Assembly: GCA_000415505.1 (NCBI GenBank)
Contig: KE354243.1
Location: 1-54,887 of the forward strand
Direction: 5' to 3'
Source: Streptomyces afghaniensis 772
GTDB lineage: Bacteria > Actinomycetota > Actinomycetes > Streptomycetales > Streptomycetaceae
DNA length: 54,887 bases
Shown one piece after another: positions 45,355 to 54,633 of this stretch (position 1 is the stretch's first letter; each line of letters opens with the position of its first letter). The position numbers and the translations under genes are program-made. The notes beneath the pieces were generated by a model. The model had not been told where the DNA came from. It did no database searches and worked only from the letters and a program-made list of their open reading frames with translations.

Positions 45355-46134
45355 GTGGGGCTCAGCCGGCTCCAGGTGTACCCCTGGCCCACAGCGGACG
45401 GCGAACACGGCGGCTCGCCGCACATGCACCTCACCTGCGCGGAGTGCTACGTCGTCGTCAGCGGCCGCGGCCGACTGGAGACCCTCAACTACAAGGGCCA
45501 CACGACGACCGAGTTGCGTCCCGGAGACGTCGTCTGGTTCACCCCCGGCACGATCCACCGAGCCATCAACGACGAGGACCTGCGCGTGATCGTCGTCATG
45601 CAGAACAGTGGTCTGCCCGAGGCGGGCGACGCGGTCATGACGTTCCCGCCCGAGTACCTGTCCCCCGAGACCTACCCGGACGCGGCCTCACTCGTCGACA
45701 CCGACGGCAACCCCAGCCACGAGCGCGCTCAGGCTCGCAGGGATCTGGCCGTCGCAGGCTTCACCGAACTGAAGCGGCAGTGGCGGCGAGGAAACCGCTC
45801 GGCGTACGAGGACTTCTGCGCGGCAGCGGTACGCCTCGTCCAGCCCCGCCTGGAGGCCTGGCAGAAGACGGTCAGCGACGGTGCGCTGGCCGCCGCGCAC
45901 ACCGCACTCCAGCAGATCGACGCACTGCGGCAGTGCCGCTTCGACCACCTGTTCAGCGCGGAGGTCTCGCGTATCGCCCGCCCTTCCGTGCAGACGCTGG
46001 GCATGTGCGGTTTCCTGCGTGCCTACGACCCGGCCCGCCGGGCCGGCTCATCGGCCGGGCCGAAGTCAGGCCTGTTCGCGGACGACGTCGATGAACGTGT
46101 CGGACCGGGTGCTGATCTGCCCGGTTTGAGCTGA
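45355..46134 (+). CDS. Cupin-domain protein with helical C-terminal extension
   Basis: The first 100 residues are a cupin (GGSPHMHLTCAECYVVVSGRGRL, LRPGDVVWFTPGTIHRAIN) with histidine metal ligands. About 150 mainly helical residues of unknown type follow. The GTG at 45355 is only the first start in this frame. A better start would be the GTG at 45326, overlapping the PmoA-like stop as GTGA; one missing C in the following C-run would restore MTPLPDFPGAVGLSRLQ. The true product is therefore probably about 10 residues longer. The fourth gene begins 14 bp after its stop. Its function is unknown; an isomerase or sugar-sensing role is possible. Confidence 0.75.
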   Translation: MGLSRLQVYPWPTADGEHGGSPHMHLTCAECYVVVSGRGRLETLNYKGHTTTELRPGDVVWFTPGTIHRAINDEDLRVIVVMQNSGLPEAGDAVMTFPPEYLSPETYPDAASLVDTDGNPSHERAQARRDLAVAGFTELKRQWRRGNRSAYEDFCAAAVRLVQPRLEAWQKTVSDGALAAAHTALQQIDALRQCRFDHLFSAEVSRIARPSVQTLGMCGFLRAYDPARRAGSSAGPKSGLFADDVDERVGPGADLPGLS

Positions 46135-46148
46135 GGAAGGCGTTTCGC

Positions 46149-47639
46149 ATGAGTTCGATACTGCCGGAGGGCGGTCGAAGCGCGGATGCCGCGACCACCC
46201 CGATCTTGTCTGGGATGTACCCCGATCCATCGGTATGCCGGGTCGGAGAGGACTTCTATCTGGCGAATTCGTCGTTCGAGTACAGCCCCGGCATTCCGAT
46301 CTGGCATTCCCGGGACCTGGTGTCCTGGCGTCAGATCGGCAACGCCCTGACGCGGGAGGAGCAGTTCCCCGCGGGCCGGTCGCCATCGAGCCGCGGCATC
46401 TACGCCCCGACGCTGCGCCATCACGGGGGCCGGTTCTGGCTGATCACCACGAACATCGACGACCCTCGCGGCGGCCATCAGATCTACCGGGCGAGCGACC
46501 CGGCCGGGCCGTGGTCCGCGCCGATGTGCCTCACCGAACTCGACGGCATAGACCCGGACCTGGCTTGGGACGACGAGGGTACGTGCCTGGTCACGTACTG
46601 CTCGTGGTCGGAGACCGAGATCTGCATCAGGCAGGTGGCGTTCGATCCGGAGCAGGGCGTGCTCCTCGAACAGCCGCGGTGGATCTGGCACGGCACCGGC
46701 CTGGCCCATTCCGAGGGGCCGCACCTGTACCGGCGCGGCGCATGGTGGTACCTGGTCATCGCCGAGGGCGGCACCGACCGGGGCCACGTGGTGTCGGTGG
46801 CACGCTCGCGGAGCCCACGAGGGCCCTTCGAGGACGCCGCGCACAATCCGGTCTTCACCCACCGCAGCACGGCTCATCCCGTCCAGAACGTCGGTCATGC
46901 CGATCTGGTCGAGCGTCCCGACGGCACGTGGGCAGCGGTGTATCTCGGCACCCGGCCACGAGGCCGCAGTCCCCGCTTCCACGTCAACGGGCGTGAGACG
47001 TTCCTCGCCGATGTCACCTGGGCGGACGACTGGCCGCGGTTCGAACCGGCCAGAGGCCATGTCCCCACGGGACAGCGGGACTTCGAGGACGACTTCTGCG
47101 CGCCCGGACTGGATCCCAGGTGGGTCTCACCAGGGCAGCGTCCCGACCGGTTCGTGCACAGCGCGCCGGAAGGGGTGGTCGTGGGGCACGCCCTGAGCGA
47201 GACCGGCGAGCCCTCGGGACTGTTCACGCGGGTCGGCGGCGACCGATGGGAGGCCGACTTCGTCGTCGATCCGGGCGAGGGCGCGTTCACCGTCGCCCTA
47301 CGGCTCGACGGTGCCCACTGGTACGGCCTGCACGTTGCCGAGGGCGAAGTCACCGCCGTCGCACGGATCGGACAGGTCCGGTCGGTTCTCGGCTCCCGCC
47401 CGCTGCCCGATTCCCCTGTCACCCTGCGCGTTCGCTCCACGGAGCCCACTTGGCACGGACCGGACGACATCGAACTGGGCATCGGTCACGGAACCGGCAT
47501 GGATGTCCTCGCCCGCCTGGACGGACGCTACCTTTCCACCGAAGTGGCGGGCGGGTTCACCGGGCGCTTGGTCGGTGTGTGGGCCGAGTCGAGGGAGGTC
47601 CTCGTGCGCCGGGTCCGGTTCACCGAACGGCGGGTGTGA
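46149..47639 (+). CDS. GH43 glycosidase (beta-xylosidase/alpha-arabinofuranosidase type), cytosolic
   Basis: A 496-residue enzyme. The five-bladed propeller (to about 300) holds the base Asp26 in GMYPDPSV, the pKa-modulating Asp in DGIDPDLAWD and the acid Glu in AHSEGPHLYR. A C-terminal beta-sandwich (about 310-496, DFEDDFCAPGLDPRW) is typical of GH43 subfamilies 10-12. No signal peptide is present, so it acts on imported oligosaccharides, probably removing arabinose or xylose. It ends the operon begun by the Gfo/Idh gene. Confidence 0.88.
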   Translation: MSSILPEGGRSADAATTPILSGMYPDPSVCRVGEDFYLANSSFEYSPGIPIWHSRDLVSWRQIGNALTREEQFPAGRSPSSRGIYAPTLRHHGGRFWLITTNIDDPRGGHQIYRASDPAGPWSAPMCLTELDGIDPDLAWDDEGTCLVTYCSWSETEICIRQVAFDPEQGVLLEQPRWIWHGTGLAHSEGPHLYRRGAWWYLVIAEGGTDRGHVVSVARSRSPRGPFEDAAHNPVFTHRSTAHPVQNVGHADLVERPDGTWAAVYLGTRPRGRSPRFHVNGRETFLADVTWADDWPRFEPARGHVPTGQRDFEDDFCAPGLDPRWVSPGQRPDRFVHSAPEGVVVGHALSETGEPSGLFTRVGGDRWEADFVVDPGEGAFTVALRLDGAHWYGLHVAEGEVTAVARIGQVRSVLGSRPLPDSPVTLRVRSTEPTWHGPDDIELGIGHGTGMDVLARLDGRYLSTEVAGGFTGRLVGVWAESREVLVRRVRFTERRV

Positions 47640-47876
47640 CACCGCCCCGTAGCGGATGCAGGCCGCAAAGAGTGCTCTGGGGCCGACCTCCGGCACGGGA
47701 GCCAGCACCGCACCGTCAAATCACCCCGAACTACGCGTCCCGGACGGCACTCGTCTCGACCGCCATCGAGCCCCTGAACCGCCGTCCCATACGTCGGCAT
47801 GGTGGCCACACGCATAGCCAACCCTCGAACTATGTTGCCCCGCCACATGTGCCCCTGACCTGCGGATTCCTACGGT

Positions 47877-49307
47877 ATGGCGACACGAAACCGTCCCCGC
47901 CAACCGTCAGGAAGTGGTGCCGATGTCCACCCCCGCGACCGCTCCCCCACCCCCGCCAGCCTCAAACGCATCGTCGCCGCCAGCCTCATCGGCACCACCA
48001 TCGAGTGGTACGACTTCTTCCTGTACGGCTCCGCCGCCGCCCTCGTGTTCAACAAGCTGTTCTTCCCCGACTCCGACCCGCTCGTCGGCACACTGCTGTC
48101 GTTCCTGACGTACGCGGTCGGGTTCGCCGCCCGGCCGCTCGGTGCGCTGGTGTTCGGGCACTACGGTGACCGGCTGGGGCGCAAGAAGCTGCTGGTGCTG
48201 AGTCTGCTGCTGATGGGCGGGGCGACCTTCGCGATCGGGCTGCTGCCCACGCACGCCACCATCGGGACGGCCGCGCCGGTCCTGCTCACCGTGCTCCGGC
48301 TGGTCCAGGGGTTCGCGCTCGGCGGCGAGTGGGGCGGTGCCGTGCTGCTGGTGTCGGAGCACGGGGACGCGCGCCGACGTGGGTTCTGGGCCTCGTGGCC
48401 GCAGACCGGCGCACCGGCGGGACAACTCCTCGCCACCGGCGTGCTGTCCGTGCTGACCGCCGTGCTGTCGGACGCCGCGTTCGGCAGCTGGGGCTGGCGG
48501 ATCCCGTTCCTGCTCTCCGGCGTGCTGGTGATCGTCGGTTTGTGGATTCGTCTGTCTGTCGATGAATCGCCCGTCTTCAAGCAGGCGTTGGCGCAGGCCG
48601 AGGCCCGCAAGGCGGACCGGGCCGCGGTTGCCGAGAAGCTGCCGCTCGTCGCCGTGCTGCGGCATCACTGGCGTGACGTCCTGGTCGCGATGGGCGCGCG
48701 CATGGCGGAGAACATCAGCTACTACGTCATCACCGCGTTCATCCTCGTCTACGCCACCACCTCGGCCGGGCTCTCCAAGCAGACCGCGCTCAACGCCGTA
48801 CTGATCGCCTCGGCCGTGCACTTCGCCGCCATCCCGGCGTGGGGCGCACTCTCCGACCGGCTCGGCCGCCGTCCCGTGTATCTGATCGGCGCGGTCGGGG
48901 TCGGGCTGTGGATGTTCCCGTTCTTCTCGCTGATCGACACCGGCGGCTTCGGCAACCTGATCCTCGCCGTCACCGTCGGGCTGGTGCTGCACGGGGCGAT
49001 GTACGCGCCCCAGGCCGCGTTCTTCTCCGAGATGTTCGCGACGCGGATGCGCTACTCCGGCGCGTCCATCGGCGCCCAGTTCGCCTCGGTCGCGGCGGGC
49101 GCGCCCGCGCCGCTGATCGCCACCGCGCTGCTGTCCGACTACGGCAGTTCCACGCCGATCGCCCTGTACGTCATCGCCGCCGCCGTGCTCACGGTGATCG
49201 CGGTGGCGGCGGCCAAGGAGACCCGCCACCGGGATCTGGCCGATGTCGCTCCTCCGGCCGACGCCGACCGGACGACGGCACCGGCGGCGGACGCCCGTTC
49301 TCTCTGA
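47877..49307 (+). CDS. MHS-type MFS transporter (metabolite:proton symporter)
   Basis: A twelve-helix symporter of the metabolite:H+ family (ShiA/ProP-like). Family motifs are TTIEWYDFFLYGSAAALVF, GFAARPLGALVFGHYGDRLGRKK, QGFALGGEWGGAVLLVSEH and RIPFLLSGVLVIVGLWIR. The start at 47877 has no ribosome site and gives an atypical N-terminus. ATG 47923, with AGGAAG 8 nt upstream, would be normal but is out of frame by one base; adding a C in the C-run near 47955 would give MSTPATAPPPPASLKRIV. The substrate is probably a small carboxylate, perhaps 3-hydroxybutyrate given the dehydrogenase nearby (inference). Confidence 0.88.
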   Translation: MATRNRPRQPSGSGADVHPRDRSPTPASLKRIVAASLIGTTIEWYDFFLYGSAAALVFNKLFFPDSDPLVGTLLSFLTYAVGFAARPLGALVFGHYGDRLGRKKLLVLSLLLMGGATFAIGLLPTHATIGTAAPVLLTVLRLVQGFALGGEWGGAVLLVSEHGDARRRGFWASWPQTGAPAGQLLATGVLSVLTAVLSDAAFGSWGWRIPFLLSGVLVIVGLWIRLSVDESPVFKQALAQAEARKADRAAVAEKLPLVAVLRHHWRDVLVAMGARMAENISYYVITAFILVYATTSAGLSKQTALNAVLIASAVHFAAIPAWGALSDRLGRRPVYLIGAVGVGLWMFPFFSLIDTGGFGNLILAVTVGLVLHGAMYAPQAAFFSEMFATRMRYSGASIGAQFASVAAGAPAPLIATALLSDYGSSTPIALYVIAAAVLTVIAVAAAKETRHRDLADVAPPADADRTTAPAADARSL

Positions 49308-49320
49308 GCCGTCCCGGCAC

Positions 49321-49356
49321 CGGCCCCCGTGCCTGCCTCACCGCGTACGGGGGCCG
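49321..49356. terminator. Bidirectional terminator
   Basis: CGGCCCCCGT pairs with ACGGGGGCCG over 10 bp with a 16-nt loop, between the converging transporter and GAF-PucR genes. Confidence 0.65.
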
Positions 49357-49386
49357 CCTACGGGTGTCAGGGCCCGCCCACAGGTG

Positions 49387-51345
49387 TCAGTGCCGCGCCG
49401 ACAACCGGTGCAGCCGCAGGGCGAGTTGGATCTCCAGGGCGCGGGCCGGGCTCTGCCAGTCGTCGCCGAGGAGACGGCCGACGCGCTCCAGGCGCTGGGC
49501 GACCGTGTTCACATGGACGTGCAGCTCGTCCTTGGTGCGGGCCGGGCTCATACCGCAGGCGAAGTACGCGTCGAGGGTGCGCAGCAGTTCCGTGCCGCGG
49601 CGCCGGTCGTACGCGACGACCTGGCCGATGGTGCGGTCGACGAAGCCGGGGATGTCCCGGTCGCCGGCCAGGAGCAGCCCGAGGAAGCCGAAGTCCTCGG
49701 CCGCGGCCCCGTCCCCGGAGCGGCCGAGGAGCCGCAGGGCGTCGAGGCAGCGCCGGGCCTCGGAGTAGGCCGTGGCCACGGTGTCGGGGCGGGTGGCGAG
49801 GTTCTCGGCGGGTGCGGAGGCGCCGACGGTGACCGGTGCGTGGACCGCTGTGCCCAGGTGCCGGGCGGCGCGGCGGGCCAGTTCGGTGGCGGTGTCGCCG
49901 GGGCCGAGGGGCAGCAGCAGGACGGTGCCGCCGTCGCGTGCGGCGGCCAGGCCGTGCCGGGTCGCGGCGAGGTGGGACGCGGCGGCGGCCAGGCGTCTGC
50001 GGGCGTCCGCCTCCTGGTCGGCGTCGGGCGCGTCGCCCTCCAGGCGTGCGGCCAGCACCACGTGGACCGCGTCGAGGTCGGCGTGCAGGCGGGCAGCGCG
50101 CTCCCGCAGCAGGCGCGGGTCGCGGTCGCGGGCGTCGAGCAGGTCGTCCAGGAGTTCGCCGCGCACGCGTTGTTCGGCCTCGGCCGCGGACCGGCGGGCC
50201 AGGAGCAGCAGGGACGTGACCATGGCGGCGCGCTCCAGGGTGCGCTGGTCGACGGGGTCGAGCCCCGGGTGGCCCCGCAGCACGAGTGCGCCGAGCAGTT
50301 CCCCGCCGGCTGCGACGGCGGCGATCCAGTCGTCCTCGTACCGCACGGCGTGGCCCTCCGCGCGGGACGCCTCCAGGGCCTCGGCCGGTGCCGCGGCGGC
50401 CTCGGTGAACTCGACCGTGCCGTCGAGGACTTCGGCGACGGCGGCGGCCACGTCGTGGACACCGCCGCCGCGCAGGACGAGCTCGGCGAGCCGGTCGTGC
50501 ACGTCGGAGGCGCGTTCGATGACGCCGCTGCGGTCCTGGATGATCTCGTTGGCCCGCTCCAGACCGGCGAGGGCCGACCGGGTCTCGGCGAGCAGGTTGG
50601 CGGTGTCGATGGCGGCCGCGGCGAGGGCGGCGAAGGAGCCGAGCAGGGCGATCTGCTCCCGCTCGAAGACCCGGGCGCGGCGGTCCGCGGCGAACAGCAC
50701 GCCGATGACGTGGTGCCCGAGCGTGAGCGGCACGCCGAGGATGGCCACGAGCCCCTCGTCCCGCACGCCGGCGTCGATGGTGAGGGTGTGCTGGAAGCGG
50801 TCGTCCTTGAAGTAGTCGTCGGTGACATAGGGGCGTGCGGTCTGTGCGACGAGGCCGCCGAGCCCCTCTCCCATGCCGAGCCGCAACTGCTGGAACCGGG
50901 CCGCGACCGAGCCCTCGGTGACCCGCATGTAGGTGTCGCCCCGCGCCGGGTCGTTGAGGCTGAGGTAGGCGACGTCCGTGCCCAGCAGCGACCGGGCGCG
51001 CTGCACGATCGCCTGGAGCACTGCGTCGAGGTCGCGCAGCCCGGCGAGGTCGTGGGCGGTCTCGAACAGTGCCGACAGCTCGGCCTCGCGGCGGCGCCGT
51101 CCCTCCAGCTCCGAGCGGACGCGCAGGGCGAGCGGCTTGGCCCGCTGGAGAGCGGCGATCCACTCCGCCGGCCGTCCTTCGGCGCGCGCGAGCAGCACCG
51201 GCTGCTCGTAGGCGTCGGCGGACGCGCCCCGGGCCAGGAGCTCGAGATACGGCGTCTCCGCGCCGGCCGGTGGCGGTTCGGCGCGGCCGGCGGAGCGGTC
51301 GGCTGACTGCACGTGATCGCTGGGCATGCTCACAGGATTCACCAT
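49387..51345 (-). CDS. GAF-domain PucR/CdaR-type transcriptional regulator
   Basis: A 652-residue regulator with an N-terminal helical stretch, a GAF sensor (about 85-260, DAVLQAIVQRARSLLGTDVAYLSL, LGVPLTLGHHVIGVLFAADRR), a central GGDEF-like region and the C-terminal PucR helix-turn-helix (TKDELHVHVNTVAQRLERVGRLLG). Starts at 51345 and 51327 are both possible. It lies 56 bp downstream of, and on the same strand as, the short-chain dehydrogenase. It probably controls that gene and the converging symporter. Confidence 0.85.
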   Translation of the reverse strand: MVNPVSMPSDHVQSADRSAGRAEPPPAGAETPYLELLARGASADAYEQPVLLARAEGRPAEWIAALQRAKPLALRVRSELEGRRRREAELSALFETAHDLAGLRDLDAVLQAIVQRARSLLGTDVAYLSLNDPARGDTYMRVTEGSVAARFQQLRLGMGEGLGGLVAQTARPYVTDDYFKDDRFQHTLTIDAGVRDEGLVAILGVPLTLGHHVIGVLFAADRRARVFEREQIALLGSFAALAAAAIDTANLLAETRSALAGLERANEIIQDRSGVIERASDVHDRLAELVLRGGGVHDVAAAVAEVLDGTVEFTEAAAAPAEALEASRAEGHAVRYEDDWIAAVAAGGELLGALVLRGHPGLDPVDQRTLERAAMVTSLLLLARRSAAEAEQRVRGELLDDLLDARDRDPRLLRERAARLHADLDAVHVVLAARLEGDAPDADQEADARRRLAAAASHLAATRHGLAAARDGGTVLLLPLGPGDTATELARRAARHLGTAVHAPVTVGASAPAENLATRPDTVATAYSEARRCLDALRLLGRSGDGAAAEDFGFLGLLLAGDRDIPGFVDRTIGQVVAYDRRRGTELLRTLDAYFACGMSPARTKDELHVHVNTVAQRLERVGRLLGDDWQSPARALEIQLALRLHRLSARH

Positions 51346-51401
51346 GACCGGGCCGTCCCGTCAGCCCTGTGGACAACTCCCGGGCGGACGGGGCCGGAGG
51401 C

Positions 51402-52202
51402 TCAGTGGGCGGTCCAACCGCCGTCGAGCACGAGTGAGGTACCGGTCACGAAGGACGCCTGCGGACCGCACAGATACGCCACGGCCTCGGCGACCTCATC
51501 CGGCTCGATGAGCCGCTTGACGGCACTGTCCTGGAGCAGCACCTCGGACAGGACGCGCTCCTCGGGGATGCCGTGCGCCCGGGCCTGGTCGGCGAGCTGT
51601 TTCTCGACCAGTGGGGTGCGCACATAGGCGGGGTTCACACAGTTCGAGGTGACACCGTGGGACGCGCCTTCCAGGGCGGTGGTCTTGGAGAGTCCCTCCA
51701 GCCCGTGTTTGGCGGCCACATAGGCCGACTTGTAAGCCGAGGCGCGCAGCCCATGGACGGACGACACGTTCACGATGCGCCCCCAGCCCTGTCCGTACAT
51801 GTGGGGCAGGGCGCCGCGGATGAGCCGGAAGGGTGCCTCCAGCATCACGGTGAGCACCGTGTGGAAGACGTCGGGCGGGAACTCCTCGATGGGGCGCACG
51901 AGCTGGATCCCGGCGTTGTTGACGAGGACGTCGGTGCCCGCGGCGGCGAGTTCGGCGGCGTCCAGGTCGGTGAGGTCGAGGACGTGCGGTTCCACGGTGC
52001 CCGCGAGGTCGCGGCACTGTCCGGCGAGCGCCTCCAGGCCCGCGGCGTCCCGGTCGACCGCTCTCACCTTCGCCCCGGCGGCCGCGAGCCGCAGCGCGCA
52101 GGCGCGGCCGATGCCGCCGGCGGCGCCGGTGACGAGCGCGGTGCGGCCGCCGAGGTCGAGCGGCAAGGCGTGGGGAGCCGGAAGGACATGGGGCGCGGTC
52201 AT
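51402..52202 (-). CDS. 3-hydroxybutyrate dehydrogenase-like short-chain dehydrogenase
   Basis: A 266-residue SDR enzyme. It has the NAD motif TGAAGGIG, NNAGIQ and the catalytic Ser-Tyr-Lys set (NVSSVHGLRASAYKSAYVAAKHG). NPAYVRTPLVEKQLADQA and the C-terminal VTGTSLVLDGGWTAH are typical of D-3-hydroxybutyrate dehydrogenases, which convert 3-hydroxybutyrate to acetoacetate. It has no signal peptide and is cytosolic. It is transcribed with or just ahead of the GAF-PucR gene. Confidence 0.88.
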   Translation of the reverse strand: MTAPHVLPAPHALPLDLGGRTALVTGAAGGIGRACALRLAAAGAKVRAVDRDAAGLEALAGQCRDLAGTVEPHVLDLTDLDAAELAAAGTDVLVNNAGIQLVRPIEEFPPDVFHTVLTVMLEAPFRLIRGALPHMYGQGWGRIVNVSSVHGLRASAYKSAYVAAKHGLEGLSKTTALEGASHGVTSNCVNPAYVRTPLVEKQLADQARAHGIPEERVLSEVLLQDSAVKRLIEPDEVAEAVAYLCGPQASFVTGTSLVLDGGWTAH

Positions 52203-52256
52203 GCCTCGACCCTAGGCAGCACGACTGCCGCGCCCCATGTGGTCACGCCCTACAGT

Positions 52257-52736
52257 TCAGCCCGATGCAGTGGGGTCGAACCATGTGGGGGCGTCCGACA
52301 GGGCCTGCTTGATCCGGAACAGCCCGAACTCGTCCAGCTGGGGCAGGGCGTCGATGTCGAACCAGGCCACGTCCAGCGACTCGTCGTCGTTGACCCGTGC
52401 CTCGCCGCCGACGGCACGGCAGCGGATGGTGATGTCCATGTACTGGCAGATGTCGCCGTTCCCGTAGGTGACGGGTTCCAGGGCCTGGACGAGGACGACC
52501 CGTTCGGCGACACAGTGCACGGCCGTCTCCTCGTGGACCTCCCGCACGGCGCAGGCCGCGGGCTGCTCCCCCGGTTCCGGGATGCCGCCGATCACCGACC
52601 ACTTGCGGGTGTCGGCCCGGCGGTTGAGCAGCACTCTGCCCTCGTCGTCGAAGACGAGGGCGGTGACGCCGGGGAGCCAGAGCAGCTGGTGACCGGCCGA
52701 GGCGCGGAGGGTGCGGATGAAGTCGGGAGTAGCCAT
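52257..52736 (-). CDS. Nudix hydrolase
   Basis: A 159-residue pyrophosphohydrolase. The Nudix box is complete: Gly in GGIPEPGEQ, then AVREVHEET with the metal-binding glutamates. The family's broad substrate range (nucleotide sugars, NADH and others) prevents a finer call. It is a stand-alone cytosolic enzyme between the dehydrogenase and lnt. Confidence 0.9.
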   Translation of the reverse strand: MATPDFIRTLRASAGHQLLWLPGVTALVFDDEGRVLLNRRADTRKWSVIGGIPEPGEQPAACAVREVHEETAVHCVAERVVLVQALEPVTYGNGDICQYMDITIRCRAVGGEARVNDDESLDVAWFDIDALPQLDEFGLFRIKQALSDAPTWFDPTASG

Positions 52737-52803
52737 GGCCCGACCCTAATAGGCGGGTTGCGGCGCCCCGGCGGGTTTCAGGCGGTGTGCGACCGGCGTA
52801 CGC

Positions 52804-54420
52804 CTACACGTCACCGGCGCGTCGCCCGCGCAGACCGGCGCCGACGGCCCAGCCCAGTCCGCCGGCCGCCACCAGCACGAGGGCGATCTCCGGCAGGACG
52901 CCGAGCTGTGTGGCGGGCGTCTGCGAGGAACGCAGCGGCACCTTCTGCACCAGTGAGTCGGCGACGAACATGCCGGTCTTCTGCGTGATCTTCCCGTCCG
53001 GCATGATGATCGCGCTGACACCGCTGGTCACCGGCACCACCACGGTCCGGCTGTGCTCGACCGCGCGGACACGGGACATGGCGAGCTGCTGGTAGGTCAT
53101 CTCGCTGCGGTCGAAGGTGGCGTTGTTGCTCGGCACGGAGATCATCTGGGCGCCGTCGGTGACCTCGGAACGCACGGTCCAGTCGAAGGCGGCCTCGTAG
53201 CAGGTGACGAGACCGACCTTGGCGCCGTCCATGGTGAACACGCCCGGCTTGGTGCCCCTGCTGAAGTCCTGGCGGGCCATCTCCGTCCAGTTCTTGTTGA
53301 TCGCCCCGACGAGCCAGCGCAGCGGGAGATACTCGCCGAACGGCTGGATCTGACGCTTGTCGTAGGTGTCGACGGGCCCCTTCGCCGGGTCCCAAAGGAT
53401 CTGTTCGTTGTAGAGCTTGCCGTCCCGCTCCACGACGCCGCCGACCGAGATGGGCACGCCGATGGCCTTGGCCGCTGCGTCGATCACGGCACGGGCGTCG
53501 GGGTTGGCGAACGGATCGACGTCGGAGGAGTTCTCCGGCCACAGCACGAAGTCGGGCCGTGCGACCTCGCCGGCCTTGACCTTCGCGGCCAGGCGTTCCG
53601 TCTCGCGCGCGTGGTTGTCGAGCACGGCCCGTCGCTGGGCGTTGAACTCAAGACCCGCCCGGGGCACGTTGCCCTGGATCGCCGCGACGGTCACGCTGCC
53701 GTCCTCGGCCTTGTCACTGACCAGCGGGCGGGCCGCCACGGCCGCCACTACCGGGACGGCCAGGCTCACCAGCCCCAAGGCCGCCGCGGTCCGGCGCACG
53801 GTGCCGGTGCGCCGCCACATCACGGCCAGGCGGACGACTTCGTACAGTCCGAAGCCGCACAGGACCACCGCGAAGCCGAGCACCGGGGTGCCGCCCACCG
53901 CGGCGATCGGCAGGAACACACCGTCCGCCTGCCCGAACGCGATCTTCCCCCAGGGGAAGCCGTCGAACGGCACACGCGCGCGTGCCGCCTCGCCGGCGAT
54001 CCACAAGGCCGCCGCCCACACCGGCCATCCCGGCAGCTTCGACACGACTGCGACACCCGCGCCGACCAGCGCCACGAAGATCGCCTCGATCGCCACCAGG
54101 GCGACCCAGGGGAGCGGTCCGACCTCCACTCCGGTCCACACCAGCAGCGGCAGCAGGAAGCCGAGCCCGAAGAGGTAGCCGAGTCCGAGCCCCGCCTTCC
54201 AGCCACGGCCGCGCAGCACCCAGCCGAAGACCGCGAAGGCCGGCAGGGCCAGCCACCACAGGGTGCGGGGCGGGAAGCTGACGTAGAGGAGCAGGCCGGA
54301 CAGCGCGGCTGCGGCGGCCGGGAGGAGGCGCACGAGCCGCCGGGTCCACGTACGCGCCCCGGGCGCGGTCCGCGGTTCCAGCTGGTCCGACTCGCCGACG
54401 GAGGTTGCGGTGACGGTCAC
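52804..54420 (-). CDS. lnt: Apolipoprotein N-acyltransferase
   Basis: A 538-residue membrane enzyme that adds the third acyl chain to lipoproteins. About six to eight membrane segments precede a nitrilase-like catalytic domain containing the expected triad: Glu in VLWPENSSD, Lys in YDKRQIQPFGEYLPLRW and Cys in LVTCYEAAFDW. A final membrane helix is at the C-terminus. The GTG at 54420 (VTVTATSVGES) is chosen because the sequence upstream does not look coding, although its ribosome site is poor. It would process lipoproteins such as the sugar-binding protein in this window. Confidence 0.9.
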   Translation of the reverse strand: MTVTATSVGESDQLEPRTAPGARTWTRRLVRLLPAAAAALSGLLLYVSFPPRTLWWLALPAFAVFGWVLRGRGWKAGLGLGYLFGLGFLLPLLVWTGVEVGPLPWVALVAIEAIFVALVGAGVAVVSKLPGWPVWAAALWIAGEAARARVPFDGFPWGKIAFGQADGVFLPIAAVGGTPVLGFAVVLCGFGLYEVVRLAVMWRRTGTVRRTAAALGLVSLAVPVVAAVAARPLVSDKAEDGSVTVAAIQGNVPRAGLEFNAQRRAVLDNHARETERLAAKVKAGEVARPDFVLWPENSSDVDPFANPDARAVIDAAAKAIGVPISVGGVVERDGKLYNEQILWDPAKGPVDTYDKRQIQPFGEYLPLRWLVGAINKNWTEMARQDFSRGTKPGVFTMDGAKVGLVTCYEAAFDWTVRSEVTDGAQMISVPSNNATFDRSEMTYQQLAMSRVRAVEHSRTVVVPVTSGVSAIIMPDGKITQKTGMFVADSLVQKVPLRSSQTPATQLGVLPEIALVLVAAGGLGWAVGAGLRGRRAGDV

Positions 54421-54633
54421 TCCCGGAGTGTAAGGCGAGCGACCTTGACGCCGACAGCGCGGTCCACGAGGTGGCGGCGTCCCGGCCTCGCCGCGTGTCT
54501 GCTGCAACGTTCCTGCTCATTTCGTCACGACACATCCACAAACCGTCCACCAGCGGCTACGGTGTGCCGAAGCCTCAGTCGCGCGGCCCGGTGGCGGCCC
54601 GTGCGACCGGGGTCTTCACAGGTCGGGGGCGAC

